NCBI GenBank assembly: GCA_029204225.1
Contig: CM055095.1
Coordinates: forward strand, 73,950,501 to 74,014,500
Direction: 5' to 3'
DNA length: 64,000 nucleotides
Source: Diphasiastrum complanatum
Lineage: Eukaryota; Streptophyta; Lycopodiopsida; Lycopodiales; Lycopodiaceae
In this document: positions 20,600 through 34,122 of the stretch, piece by piece
Position numbering within the stretch: the stretch's first letter is position 1
Layout: every line of letters begins with the position of its first letter
Position numbers and translations under genes: made by a program
Notes under the pieces: generated by a model
Database searches by the model: none
What the model saw: only the letters and a program-made list of their open reading frames with translations
What the model was told of the DNA's origin: nothing

Positions 20600-22954
20600 C
20601 CTTGCATGTCGATTAGTGCTTAGTGTGTGTCAAATGGTTAAAAAAGGGCTCAAAGTGGAATTTGTTGGTTGGATCAAGAGAGAGCCTTCAAACTCAAAGG
20701 TTCTACATAGTGTGGAAGAGAGGAAGATTAATCTTTTTGAAAGAGCTAAATCCACGAGGGTGAATGCAAATCTTTCTAAGTCATTTTGGGGTGAAGCCTT
20801 GATGTGTGCTAACTTTGTTTGTAATAGGTGGTTGTTGCACAGGCATCCCAAAGGGAGCCGGGAACCACGACTTAGCCTCTCAGCCTTCAACTCTTGCCGT
20901 CCAAACCCACTTGACATACAAGCAGCCAGCTCGCCAACAACGATCAGATTTAACAAGCTTGAAGTTCGAAAACCAACATTGAGATCGAACCTGGCGCCAT
21001 GCCAAATCAGGGGTTCCGATGTGGGTGACTTCCTTCCAAGCAAGCCACCCCGACATACATCAAACTTAACTAACTCAAAGCTTCGTTACGAACGAGCAAC
21101 ATCCATTCCAAGCAAGTCGTCTAACTTACATCAGACTTAACCAACGCAAAGCTTCGTCACGAGTGCTGGAAGCCAACTCGATGCCACGCTAGACTGGACA
21201 TCCATAAACAGGTATCTTCCACCCAAGCAAGCCATCCAACTCAGCCGACAAGTTAGAGTCCGTTCCCCAAGAGCTTAACCCATTCACATTCATGCAAGAA
21301 ACACTCAGAACCACAAGCCACGACAGATATGGAGAAACCAGTTTTTGAATCGAATGGTCCTGACAACATACCGCTGGCGCCTCGGACCGAATGGTCCCGA
21401 CGACATACCGCTGGCATCCCGGCATACGACCCTCAGCTGCGTGTCTGATCAAAAAGTTTGAAGCGGCCTTATAATGGCGCCTTTATCGAACACTGAAACC
21501 CAGAAGGTAATCGGAGTCAGTTTGAGAAAAATCCCACTTTATTAATAAATCTAACAAGGTTACATTTTAGTGACCGACCCTAGTCTTCGGGGCGCTGGCG
21601 TGAGAAATAACAACTTGGCGTCGGCTAGATTATGGTCATAGTGGCGTCAGGAGCGGCGCCAGGGGCAATGCTGGCGCCACTAGTGCCGAAAGTAAAGCTT
21701 GTAAAGCTAGCTTTATAATAGTGGTCAAACGAAGACTTGGATGGTAAGAGTTCATTTGAGGTTATTTTTTTTGAACAAGCCAAGGATGGAGCATTTAAAA
21801 ATCTTTAGTAGTACTTGGTATGTCAACTCATCGTTTGGATTCTTGAAGGGAATATTTGTTGGCTATAGTGAAGTAAGGAAAGCTTATAGGGTTTACATTC
21901 CTAAGTCAGAGAAAGTTTACATTTCTAAGGATGTTGTCTTTGAAGAGGAGAATGCGGATAAGTTTGATGTTGTTGATGTTGATCAATCAAACATTTTTGG
22001 TGGTGATGAAGATAGTTCTTTAGATGGTGATGGTGGAGATGCATCTCCAAGTAAAGTTCTAAGAAGATCCTCAAGGGAGAGACAAAAGCCATCTAGGCTT
22101 ACATATGATGAGAAGGGTAAGCAACTTGAAGATACAAACTTTGCTTTACTCACATGTGTTCAATGGCTTTGATTTTCAAGTGGATGATCAAGAGGTTTAT
22201 CTCAAAGGGCTTCAACAACACAAAAGGGAAGGTGGCAATTTGGAGCTAGTCAAGAGCATCAAAGGGAAGTCAAGTGGCAAAGATACTTTGGAACTATTTT
22301 TGCATGTGTTTGAAGACTCAAGTAAGGTCAAGGGAGCAGCAAAAAAGTGTTGTTCAATTTTACTTTGCTTGTTCTATCTTATGTTTGAGCAATTTCAGGT
22401 GAATGTTTGCAAATTGTCAAGATATGGTGAAACTATTGTTTTGCATCATTTTGATGATGGAGTTGTACTAGCATTATTGGCTGGTTTTGCTTATGGAAAT
22501 AAAGCTAAAGGATGATCATTATATCACTCACTCATGATCAAGTCATCAAGGGTTGATGAAATCTTATGGCAAGATGGAGATGGAGGCTCATTCATGGATT
22601 TTCATGGTGGAAACATATCAAGAAAGGACAAAGATGGAGGAGACATGCAAGCATTGGTTAATTACTCACATTTATTGTTTGGTTGCTATTATTTTCTAGA
22701 GAGTTCAAAGCTGGAAGCATGGAGGAATCATTGTATTTATATTCCATTTGGTTCTTCATGTTCTAGTTACAACTTGATATGTAAAATTGATGTAAGAAAT
22801 AGTGAAGCATCCAATTTGGACACTATTATCTATATCAATTATGTAAGTCACTATAAAACCATATAAAAGAAGTCTATAATTTGGCTGGATATCATTCTTA
22901 AGATGGATCAAAGTAGTGTGGTTAAATCTATGCTAAAACTAGTTGAAGAGGGAG
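20600..22954 (+). pseudogene. Copia family A copy 2: deleted pol with the RT replacement
   Basis: After the leader, gag and most of protease are gone. The reading resumes at SVCQMVKKGLKVEF (end of protease/GAG-pre-integrase), skips most of integrase, and continues FERAKSTRVNANLSKSFWGEALMCANFVCNRW, where a solo LTR interrupts it at 20833. After the LTR it resumes LDGKSSFEV and, shifted, EHLKIF...GIFVGYSEVRKAYRVYIP and RRSSRERQKPSRLTYDEKG (21870-22120). From about 22165 it carries the same non-RT replacement as 15858-16740. The RNase H tail is not recognisable, but SMLKLVEE and the purine tract GAAGAGGGAG before the 3' LTR are conserved. Confidence 0.75.
20833..21720 (-). mobile_element. Solo LTR, copy 2, with 5-bp target duplication
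   Basis: 888 bp starting TGTTGCACAGG and ending TTTATAATA; the original CAACA end has apparently become TAATA by two C-to-T changes. GTGGT occurs on both sides (20828-20832 and 21721-21725). Removing the insert and one GTGGT rejoins the host copia reading frame at NRW-SNEDLDGKSSFEV, which confirms both ends. It matches 6915-8161 but lacks about 360 bp. AATAAA-like sequence reads on the minus strand near 21540. Confidence 0.85.
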
Positions 22955-23574
22955 TGTGAAAAATCGTCAACTAGTTTGTCGGTTTATTGGCATTTTTGGA
23001 GGCCAAAATGAAATCTCAGCTTAGAGATAGTTTCATATTTGTCAATAAAGGCCTAAATAGGTTCTGTACTATTTTTGGCAAGTAGATAAGTGGATGAGGT
23101 CGGATTTGGACCCATTGTAATTGGCTAATTTTGGTACATTGCATCTAGACTAGTATTTCTAGGTTTTTTATGAAGTATCTAGAAGTTTTCAAATTAGGTC
23201 AAGTTTGGGGCAAGTGGGCCAGTGATATTTTGGAACCTATAAATAGCTATACCTGCATGGAGAAATAATCATCAAAGTTTTTTTTTCTTTTTGTCTCATG
23301 TGTTTCTCTTGATATCTTGGATTTCTTTATTTAGAATGGCGATTTTATGATAGATCTAGGTTTCACACGTGTGAAGTATTGTACTGTACTGCTGCTATAT
23401 AGACAAGGACAATACTAAGGCATATCTAAGTGTTGTGATCAGATCTTTGTGCATTTCTAAGTTCTAGGAAGCATAAAGTAGTGATTTCTATCTTCTAGCT
23501 ATTTATAGATGTGCATCCAAATTGGTTAAAGATCATTGAGGAACTAAATGTGTTTTGATCTCTGATTTTTCACA
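22955..23574 (+). mobile_element. Copia family A 3' LTR, copy 2
   Basis: It runs from TGTGAAAAATCG to TTTTTCACA, 620 bp, preceded by the purine tract GAAGAGGGAG. It holds TTCACACGTGTGAAG near 23361 and CTATAAATAG near 23239. It pairs with the truncated 5' LTR at 19836-20323. Many differences between the two indicate an old insertion, but identity was not computed. Confidence 0.85.
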
Positions 23575-25064
<1,490 letters not shown>

Positions 25065-25635
25065 TGCTGAAAGGAAGTGATAGGCTCAATTTAGCAAATT
25101 ACTCAATCTGGAAGGTAAGGATGGAGTCCTTTCTAGTGTTGTAGATTTGGAGAACTAAGAAAGCTCTTCATGTCATTAAGATGAATGTCACTACTTCTAA
25201 AAAATGTTGGCAGGTGTATGTGAGGAATCAGAGACTCTTCAAAAGGTATACGATTCAAAGTCTACTTCAAGAATGCTGAGTCTTAGAAGACAAGTCTTTC
25301 ACAATCATCAAAAGAAAGGGAAACATGCTTGTACTTCTGTCTCAAGAGTCACATCATTGAATAGGAATTTAGCGTGCATTGATGAAGACATTAAGGATAA
25401 TGAACTTGTTCAAGATATTCTTAATGGTTTGTTTGTGCTAACTTTTTAGAAATGCCAAGTGTTGAGGAATTGTAAGAAGTCTTGGTAGATAAGGAGCACA
25501 CGATTGCAAATATTCAAGCAAGAAGTGGTGGCACTTCTACTCAAGGGGGAGGAGAAAAAGCTTTCTTTTCAAAACGCAAGTACAAGGTCAAAGGCAAAGG
25601 TAAAAGATTTAAGAAAGACACCATGGATTAGGTGC
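25065..25635 (+). pseudogene. Copia gag fragment related to family A
   Basis: Broken frames read GSDRLNLANYSIWKVRMES, then LQKVYDSKSTSRMLSLRRQVF and LACIDEDIKDNELVQDILNGLF (25204-25449). They match the gag at 11124-11695 in order (KKLFESKSTSR, LACIDESIKEIELFQGVLNGL). A basic tail with KRKYKVKGKGKRFKK follows. There are several frameshifts and stops, and no LTR adjoins it. Confidence 0.7.
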
Positions 25636-26164
25636 AAAGTGAGACTTATTCCATAGAGTTTTGGTGTAGAAGAAGTGCACCCTCCTACAATTTTTTTTGC
25701 ACTCTTTGTACTTGCGCGTGCAGGGCTGACAGGGCAAGGTGATGTGGCTGTCATCTCCTGCACATGCCTACCCTCTGTACTGTGTTTTACAATGACCAAT
25801 TTGTTGCAATGTAACTCAAGTTATGGCCATCTAACATTTTGTTTTTTTGTGAGTAAAATTAGCTTAAAATTCATATTGTTCTAATGCAAGTTTATGTTTT
25901 TCCTAACTTTAGGGTACTATGCTTTAGAAATTTGCCACATTGTGAATCTACGAGTGTTTTTTACATGCATTGATGGTCTATAGTACCTTCGTACATGCAA
26001 ATTTGCCAACAGTTGAGTACCGCACTCTCTAACATGAACTATTGAAACAATTTAAGAGACTAGTAGATGGAGCTTTAATGAACCAGATGAAATTATTGTC
26101 TTCTCCAAATCTCAGATTCTAGCTCGAGACCTACTCGTGGGAGAAGAAGGAGAGAAAGTCGGAA
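25636..26164. other. Non-coding, nothing recognised
   Basis: No credible reading frame or repeat structure was seen on either strand. Confidence 0.35.
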
Positions 26165-26410
26165 GTGGTGGAGAATTGGCTCATGAAATGGAGCAATTAT
26201 TTCAATTCCACAACATTTCTAAAGAGCAAAAGATTGAGAACACAGTTTTATTTCTGTATAGAAAGGCGCATCATTATGGTGGCAGACTTGACGTTGTATT
26301 GTAGATGATGAATAAAATGCAACAATGAGTGGAAACCATTAGATTAGGATTTTATTGTCAATCATCCAAGGCGGCTTCAAATAAATGTGAAAGAAATGGT
26401 AATCTCATTG
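26165..26410 (+). pseudogene. Possible Ty3/gypsy gag scrap
   Basis: Broken plus-strand frames give VENWLMKWSNYF and, shifted, LFQFHNISKEQKIENTVLFL and RLGFYCQSSKAASNKCER. Spacing and residues resemble the Retrotrans_gag domain of gypsy elements (WL..ME.YF...KI..A...L.G.A). It is too decayed for a firm call. Confidence 0.3.
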
Positions 26411-28229
26411 TAAGAGATGTTGGAATATGATCTTCCTCACCATTGTCAGTTCCGAATTAATGATGTAAATGTAAGCTTTGCACTTTAAATTATGATGACA
26501 TACTAAATCCAATGATTATTCACTAGGTGATAAAGAATAATTGTTATGTGCATGTAAGAGTAAGGAAAGAAGAGCATATAAGATGCCAAAATAGAGGCGA
26601 AACCATTGAAATAGTGGATCTTTGAAAAGAGTAGAAGCCTCAATGAAAATGGCATTTTGGATGTCTATACACCATTTAAGTACAATGTGTTTTTATAAAT
26701 TTTCTACTTTATCTTATCCCTAACACCTCCGCATCCATTTTGCTTGAAAAGAATAGCTTTAGTGGAGATGATCTATGCACATTAAGCACTAAATTCTCTA
26801 CAATAATATTAATTATCTCTTGTCAAAAACTGGCAATCTCGTATGAAGTAACTTTTGAACAAGAGAACTACCTATTCAAGCCATAACATTTGATAATTAG
26901 AAAAGAAAAACATTCAAAAAAGTAAAACCAATTTATTGATATGAAAAATATAGTGCATAAAATTATTAAGATCAAGAAGGTTCATCTTGCTTGGAGAGCC
27001 ACTTGGAAAATAAATATTTAGGTTTAGTATTCCAAGCGAAAATAATATGAAGATATATCAATTTTTCTATCATTCCTACCTCCGCGTGCAATATGGAAAT
27101 GTGGACATTCTTCAAAGGAATCGATAGAACAATTTTCAAATTTGAATCTTCCAAATCTCGCCTACGCACATTATTTGATCGTCCCATATTCATATCATAA
27201 CAATCCTTCATGCAATAAAGACATGGATGTTTACATTTGGATTGTGTGAAATATTATACGTACATTTCAATATTTTCCAATTGCTTGCGTAGCCGTTTGA
27301 TTTGAAAACTTCTATTATTTTTCACAATAAATTTCTAACCTTGCAAATGTTCTTTTATAATGCTATTATTTTTGTGAGAATATCCTGATATTCCTTCAAA
27401 GTCTGCAAAAAATAAAGTTTGATTGTGTAATTATGTGTACAAATGTTATTTTATATTTGTTTGAGACAAAATTGAAACTAAACAATGATAGCAAAAACAT
27501 GTAGTACCTAGAATGTTGTTATCCACCATATGTGATTCTCTGATTGAACATTGTGTCAGATTGTGTAACTTCTCTATTTCTATTTTTAGTATTTTTTATT
27601 TCAATTGGTACTTGCAGTAACGGTATAACTGACAGTGAGTCGAGACACACGTCCCTTAATGAAATCCAACGTGCCATGCAACAAAACTCCCAAAGACTAA
27701 TGTATATATGTATTGTGCTTTTTTTTTTTTTTCTCTTGGTTAATATAGTTCTCTAAGTGTTTCTTGGATTGGTGTGTGTTCTCTCCTTTAGTTAGTGTGT
27801 GAATCTGACTGATGCTTAGCCTGTTCCATAAGCTCACCTACATTACAATTGAAGGTGGGCCAGAAGGGCAAAGGGCCCTTCAATTTCATTCAGAAATTTC
27901 ATATTGAAAGAGGCCATGAAGTGGAGATTCAATTGAAAGGAGACCTTATTTCACTTTGAAAAAATAGTGTATTTTCTTCAAAAGCCCATAACTATTTGGC
28001 CTTCATTAAGGGCAGTCCAAAAGCCAATTTCCTCCAAAATAAGGGCATAAAAGGATTGTACTCTACAAGTCCAACTTCTCCTCGGATAGAGTGATCGCTG
28101 AATTATGGAGAGAAAGTGCATAAGAGGACAAACTACACCACTTTAAAAACAAGGTAGTTAGTGAAGCTGCATTGGAGCAGTTTGCTAAAATTGCACCAAT
28201 TTTGGCAAGTTAGGATAAATAGAGTGAGG
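26411..28229. other. Non-coding, nothing recognised
   Basis: AT-rich sequence with many stops on both strands. A T15 run lies at about 27718. CAAAGGGCCCTT near 27879 is a short isolated palindrome. Confidence 0.4.
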
Positions 28230-28775
28230 AGAGGGCTTGAAACTTTTTTGGTTAGATCTTGAAGTTGACCTTCGAGAAGTTGATTCCATCAAATGCCATG
28301 ACACTTGGGAGATAGTGGATCTTTTAAAGGACAAGAAATCCATTGGTAACAAATGGGTATACAAGATGAAGTACAATGCCGATGGAACTATTGTGGAACA
28401 CAAGGCAACACTTCTAGTGAAGGAATACGCATAGAGTAAGGGCATTGACTACAAGGAGACATTCACTCCCTTAGTTAAGTGAAACACACTTCTCATGGTA
28501 ATTGCTTTGGTGGCATTGTTTGGATGGAATCTACATCAAATAGATGGAAAATCCACTTTTTTAAGTGGTAGGCTTGAAGAGGAAGTGTATATGGAGAAAC
28601 CTAGTGGCTTTGTGATACAGGGCATGGAAGACAAAGTATGCAGATTGAGGAAGGCCTTGTATGGTGGACTAAGTCAAGCACCACATGCTTCGTATAACCA
28701 CTTTGATGAGTATATCCTATCGAGGTTTGATACACACTTTTTCATATTTCAACCTTTATTACTTATCTCATACTG
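28230..28775 (+). pseudogene. Copia RT N-terminal fragment
   Basis: The plus strand reads CHDTWEIVDLLKDKKSIGNKWVYKMKYNADGTI, a stop, GIDYKETFTPLVK, a stop, then FGWNLHQIDGKSTFLSGRLEEEVYMEKPSGFV and KVCRLRKALYGGLSQAPHASY. This is the N-terminal half of copia reverse transcriptase, ending before the YVDD catalytic box. LTRs, gag and integrase are absent. Confidence 0.85.
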
Positions 28776-30024
28776 AGGCAAAGATGAGTGGTAGCATGTA
28801 TGTAGATAGATTGGTTTGAAAATTGGAAAAACTTTCAAGAATTTTTTTTGACGAGACCTCCGCTAGCATTTGTGCGGTTTTAAGTGGTTGACATTGACAA
28901 AAATACTCACACAATAGTTCATTCTCCTTAATAAAGTATGAAAAATAAAGAACTGAACAATTATCTATACTATATTTTTCTAAGATTAAGAATTCTCTCT
29001 ATACTGGTGCAAGATGGATAAGACAAACCTTTCAAGATTTGTTTTTTTTTTTTTTTTGGTTCAAACATCCCCAGTGTGTAGGTGAAGTGTGAAATTGGGT
29101 GGTACAACCACACCACATAGGGTCCTACGATTCTCCCAATTCTTTATTTTAAAAGTAGCAACAAAATCATTGTTGATGAAAACATGTTGTGTATCATAGG
29201 GGATGTAAACACCTATGACACTACTCTCATCCGGAGGACAACCAGCTAAGTGTTATGCAGCATCCTATGTATGTACTATGTGATGTACCTTAAGAATGAA
29301 ATGAGGAGGTTATGACATCATGAATGAATTTGATCTAATTTGTATTTGGAGCAACCACTCTTTAGTTGTTGTGGTTGATTTAGATCATATGGTATTTGTG
29401 AGTGATTCTATATTGATTTCACCTATATGATGTTTGAATATGGTTGCTATTATATTATCTTTTTGTTCTTCTCTTTAAGGTTGTTAACATCTATAGGTGC
29501 TAATCTCAATGCTTGTCTTGTTTTAGTAGGACTAGAAGTCTAATTTTTTGTAAGAGGGTCCCAATGGCTCAAATGGTTTACCCAATTAGTATTGTACATT
29601 TTGCAACATTAGTTTAGCATGGTTAGTTTTGTTGCAAAGAACATAATCTTTGTCAACAAGGCCCCATTCCATGTCCAATTAACTCAATGTGGGGGCCAAA
29701 GTATCTATCTTACTCAATTTCATTCCTCTTTTTTATGGAACTCTAAAGTCATCATTTAGTTCTCCACCCTTGGTTCTCATTATTGCTCATGATTTATATT
29801 TAAGCCAACCTTATAAAAAATTTACAACTCTTAAAATATTTTCAAGCCAACCTTTTACAATACCTGTAATGCTTTAACAAACATGATAAAATACTAGTGT
29901 TGGGTGAGTATAACATGAGTTTGAATATGACTAGTGGGCATTAGTATCCAAACTCGACAAATTTATTTTCCTAGAGAAGAGGTCATTACTAAAAACCATG
30001 GATTGATAGTTGGCTAATGCCCTT
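28776..30024. other. Non-coding, nothing recognised
   Basis: AT-rich spacer with a T-run near 29041-29057. No protein similarity or repeat ends recognised. Confidence 0.4.
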
Positions 30025-30221
30025 AGAGCACCTTTCCATGTTCACCCCCTCACTTGGGTGGAGTGACGCAAGGCAACAACACGGGTTGCTCAACGGGTGA
30101 GAGGGTTTGCTCAATGGGTGAGAGGGTTTTCTAGAGATCAGCTCGTGGAGAAAATGGGTCACTCCTCTTAGGTGGAAAGACGCACAATGCGGGTGAGGGG
30201 GTGAGCATGGAAAGGGCCTCT
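30025..30221. mobile_element. MITE-like element with 29-bp terminal inverted repeats
   Basis: The left arm 30025-30053 (AGAGCACCTTTCCATG then TTCACCCCCTCAC) and right arm 30193-30221 are inverted copies differing at about three positions. The whole is 197 bp with no coding capacity. Inside, CTCAACGGGTGAGAGGGTTT and a near-identical copy follow each other at about 30088-30127. The target duplication is unclear, so the superfamily is not assigned. Confidence 0.65.
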
Positions 30222-30690
30222 ACCTACTACTAGTTGGCCTTATACCCAGTAGTATATAATTGTCAAGCAAGAAGAATTGTGCCAAAATTCATAATCAGCA
30301 AACATATTAGTGAAGCGAAGTCTTCTTATACCCAAAATTGGTGCTTATAGTTGATCTAATAAAAGTCAATAATCAGAACTTACAGCTCCTTAAACTTAGG
30401 AATGACAAAATAAAGCCTATAGATGCGAAATTTATTTATGAAACAATAAAAGTGTAAAGTTTAAATTTTTATATATATCTAAGTGTGAAAATCAATCAAT
30501 TGGCCTTTGAAACTTTATCGATTTAGTGAATTATTAGAAATAAAGGCAATAAGTGTGAAATTTACGATAAAAACATGGCTGAAACTTGTGCCGATATACA
30601 ACCCACAAAGTTTTAAATTTTCATGTGAAACGGCAAAATTTTAACGAATGCGGCTATAGACTTTATCGATTTTTTGTGAGCACATGTCTT
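30222..30690. other. Non-coding, nothing recognised
   Basis: AT-rich spacer between the MITE-like element and the bHLH promoter. Confidence 0.4.
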
Positions 30691-32133
30691 TGTCCTTGTA
30701 TGGATAATGGGGGACTCAAGTGCTGTTCATGATAATGGAAGCCAAGTGCCCCCAACTATCTTAATGGCACGGGATGCTTTGGGGTCCTGTACCGTTGGAT
30801 CTTGTTACAACCGTTCAGATTTCGCACGTTTTTATAATCAGCCATTGAAAGGAGTCCAAGTGGCAAATGTGCCACATGGCAGGAATCTAAGTGGTCAGCC
30901 TAAAATATCCCCGCCATCGCTTTATCAGTTTTTCTCTCTCTAAGGAGATCTGATCCCGTGCTCGTATTTTTGGTTTTCTGGGACCACGGAACTGAGCCAC
31001 GGCTCTGATCCTTCCTAAATCATCGTTCACGCTCGCCATAGCGAGAAGCAGCGAAAGAGAGAGGGAGCGCGAGGAGATATCGGATCGATCGATCGAGCTT
31101 GCTGGTCAAAAGATGGTGGTGCTGGATCGACAGATGCAGATCTTATGCGTTGTTGCTTGTTCTTGCTTTTGTACTTTACTTCATCGAAAACCGCCGCGGA
31201 TGTAAGCTTTTTTTTCTCATCGACTATCTGTGGCCTTTAGCTACCCCGCCCTTTCATTTTGGAGCTTCTGCTTTTGTCTGCTTCGGGGCCGAGCTCCGTC
31301 CTTGTTCGGCTTCTTGTCTCAATGGCAAATACTAGGAATCTTATGGCTTTCCGCTGGACTTCATTTTGTTCGCACATCATCAGGCCGTCTGCTGATTGAA
31401 TCCAAAATATTTGAATATTTATCTTTTGTTTGTGAGTTTGGACAGTGCAAGAGGCCGAGATCTGGATTACAGAGGCATGCATATGATGACAAGGAAAGTA
31501 GGAAGGCTTAGAAGCCTGGTAGGGCTTCACTTCTGAGGTCTCTTCACCAATGAATGTCCTTTGTTACTCGGGAATAATATTAATATCGTTGAGATAGTCT
31601 CCTGTCGATCTCATATCATATATAAAGGGAATCGTCCGTATCCTGTCTCGTTTCGTCTTAAGTGGTGGATGTGAGACATGGACAAGGAGCAGGGCAAGGG
31701 CATGTACCTGACCACGGAGCGGCTTGCTGAGCATAATATTGAACATGCGCTTTATGAAAGATGCGGTAAACTAGTGGTGCTTTAGTGTTTTGTAGTCTTT
31801 TTATGCTTTTGCTTTGCATATCTAGTCATTCATCAATCCTTGCCCTTATAATAACCTTCAACCCGATCATTTTAGGTGTAACGTTCGTGCAAACATATAG
31901 ATCAAACTCTTAAGTAGTCACTACGTGATAAGCGCGAAGGAAGGCAGTAGCAATTTGTGTTCCTTTGAATTTGTACACATCGCTTTCATTAGTTTCTTCG
32001 AGGCCTCACAATATCATAGTCTGCCTTTGTCTGTGGATGCAGCTACTTGTGGACAGTAACCACGGACATCATTGACCTGTAATCTCTGCTGGTAAATGGA
32101 TGTAAAACCAGGCAGCTAAGGTTTATTCTCTAA
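30691..32133 (+). promoter_or_regulatory. bHLH gene promoter and 5' leader with a probable leader intron
   Basis: ACCGTTGGATC near 30789 and AACCGTTCAGAT near 30809 resemble motifs upstream of the PABP gene. CT-rich TTTTTCTCTCTCTAAGG near 30930-30945 is typical of plant leaders. A GC-richer exon-like block (30950-31202) ends at GGAT/GTAAGC, a strong donor; acceptors before the coding exon are TGGACAG at about 32056 and CAGGCAG at about 32116. A short upstream frame starts near 31099. The TSS and intron ends are inferred. Confidence 0.45.
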
Positions 32134-34122
32134 ATGAAGAGGCATGGTCAAACCTGTGATGAGTCAAGGAACGTTTCTTGCGATCTGGCGCGCTATAATT
32201 CCATACCAAATTCCTTCCTTTCGAGTTTTGCTGATCTTCATGATGATGGCATGTCTCGCATGCCAAGAATATCAAACGAAAGCTCGAATCTTAATGTTAT
32301 GCTACCTGCAATGTTTTGCGCTGGGACTTCACACACAGTGGCTGCTTCAATATCTAACAGCCTTCTGCAGATAGAAATGGACGAGCTTCGTCGGCCAATG
32401 ATGGAAGATCACAAGCAGTTCTCAGTTGAAAGCGGGAATCGGAGATTATCTGGCCAGAATTCTCGTTTTCATGAGGAAGCAAGCCCATCCTTTGCAGCTA
32501 CTCTGAAGCAGCACCCTTCTCTTGCCGCGGCAGACTTCAAGTATGAATTTGCGACCTCCCATGTCCATTTCAACTCCCATCAACAGCAAAACTTGCAGTC
32601 ATCAGAAGAAAAGGTACGAAGTATTGCAGGAAAAGGTATCCAGTCACCTATGGGCAAGAATGGGAATGGTTCCATGACAACTTCAGAAATAATGACCAAC
32701 AGCCCTATCACAATCAAAAGCAATCTGTTGAGACACCGAAGCTCCCCTGCAAGTCTGTTTTCGGATTTGACAACTGACGCTGCAGGCATTGCCACGAGAC
32801 ACACAGACCAGAATGGCTCGCAATTATCGACTCAACTGGTGCAATCCGCTGAGAATGAAGATGTTGTAGGCTATTCTGAAGAAGCTGGCCTGACCAGCTT
32901 ATCTGAGGCGGCAGAACTAACTGTAGATATAGGGGGTAGATGCTTGGATGGAGATTCCATATCACATGAAGGTTCTCTAATGAGCATACTGGAGGGTACT
33001 TCCAGCATTCGAAAGCGTGCTCGTGGCCTTGATGGAATCCAAATGAATGTCTCTTCCCCTTCAGATCTACAAGTAGGTGTTTATTCGTTGCACTTTCAAC
33101 ATTTGGCAGGATCTGGATTGGTAGCTTTGGATTGTACCGATGGTGGAATCAAGGCTTAGCATTTTTTTTTACTAATGCTGAATTTTTTTGCTTCTTCATG
33201 TTGCTTGTTTCAAAACTTTTTAAATGGACAAAGGGTGAGGTGTGCATTTGGTGATGGTCTGAATTTGATGTATTGGAGTTGTTCACAGGATGGACTTGCT
33301 GAACACACTACATCTTTGACAAGGCACATGAGCCTTCCAGTTCCGTTGAAGCCCAATGACGTCCCTCAAGGAGATAATTGTCTACAGGACTCTGTTCCTT
33401 GCCGGCTTCGTGCAAAGAGAGGATGTGCCACGCATCCACGTAGCATTGCAGAGCGGGTCTGTTCGGAATATTACTTCAGAATCCCATTCAGAAATTTTGA
33501 TATACTGCAAATCTTTTGTATTTGTCTCTTTTTCAATCAAGGAGGCAATTGCTGTCTTTGAATAAGTAGTCCCAACAATTATTATCTTTGAATAGCTGTG
33601 TGAGAATAAAAGTTTTCTAGTACCTGTTTGACAACCTGTATTGATTAATGTGTACAGGTTAGGAGGACTCGCATTAGTGAACGCATGCGAAAATTACAAG
33701 AATTGGTGCCAAACATGGACAAGGTTATTCTTCTTTTTCAGTTTAATTTTGACTGGGCTCATTAGGATCGTAAACATGAATGCTTCTAAGAAAGTTCAAG
33801 TTTTCCCAGGTCAACATTTATTACTAGACTATGGCTAAATTGAAATTTTTTATTTCGAACAGCAATCGAATACCGCAGACATGTTAGATGAAGCAGTTGA
33901 GTATGTGAAGTTCCTTCAGAGACAGGTTCAGGTACATGATGGCAAGCTAATGGTTATTGTTAAAAGTCAAGTTCACTTTTTTTGAAGTGCATGATTATTT
34001 TCAAATTTTGACTATTAAGATAAGATATCTTGGTTTTTCTCCCACTGCAGGAGCTCTCTCAGAGTAGAGCAAGATGTGAGAGGCTTTGCCAGCTCAAGCA
34101 AAATGAGAGTCAGCCTTCCTGA
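32134..34122 (+). CDS. bHLH transcription factor, FBH/AKS (bHLH122/130) type
   Basis: Nuclear DNA-binding transcription factor; relatives bind E-box elements and act in flowering time, guard-cell and stress responses. Five coding exons join in frame: 32134-33072, 33289-33456, 33658-33723, 33863-33931 and 34051-34122, giving 437 aa and ending ESQPS-stop. An in-frame TAA directly precedes the ATG, fixing the start unless splicing adds an upstream exon. LARYNSIPNSFLSSFAD near the N-terminus matches the family's L.RY.SAPSSFL motif. The Ser-rich middle contains SSIRKRARG. The bHLH is at about 350-412: RAKRGCATHPRSIAERVRR basic region, RISERMRKLQELVPNMDK helix 1, NTADMLDEAVEYVKFLQRQV helix 2, with basic-region E368 and R372 for E-box contact. 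All introns are in phase 0. It appears intact. Confidence 0.93.
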
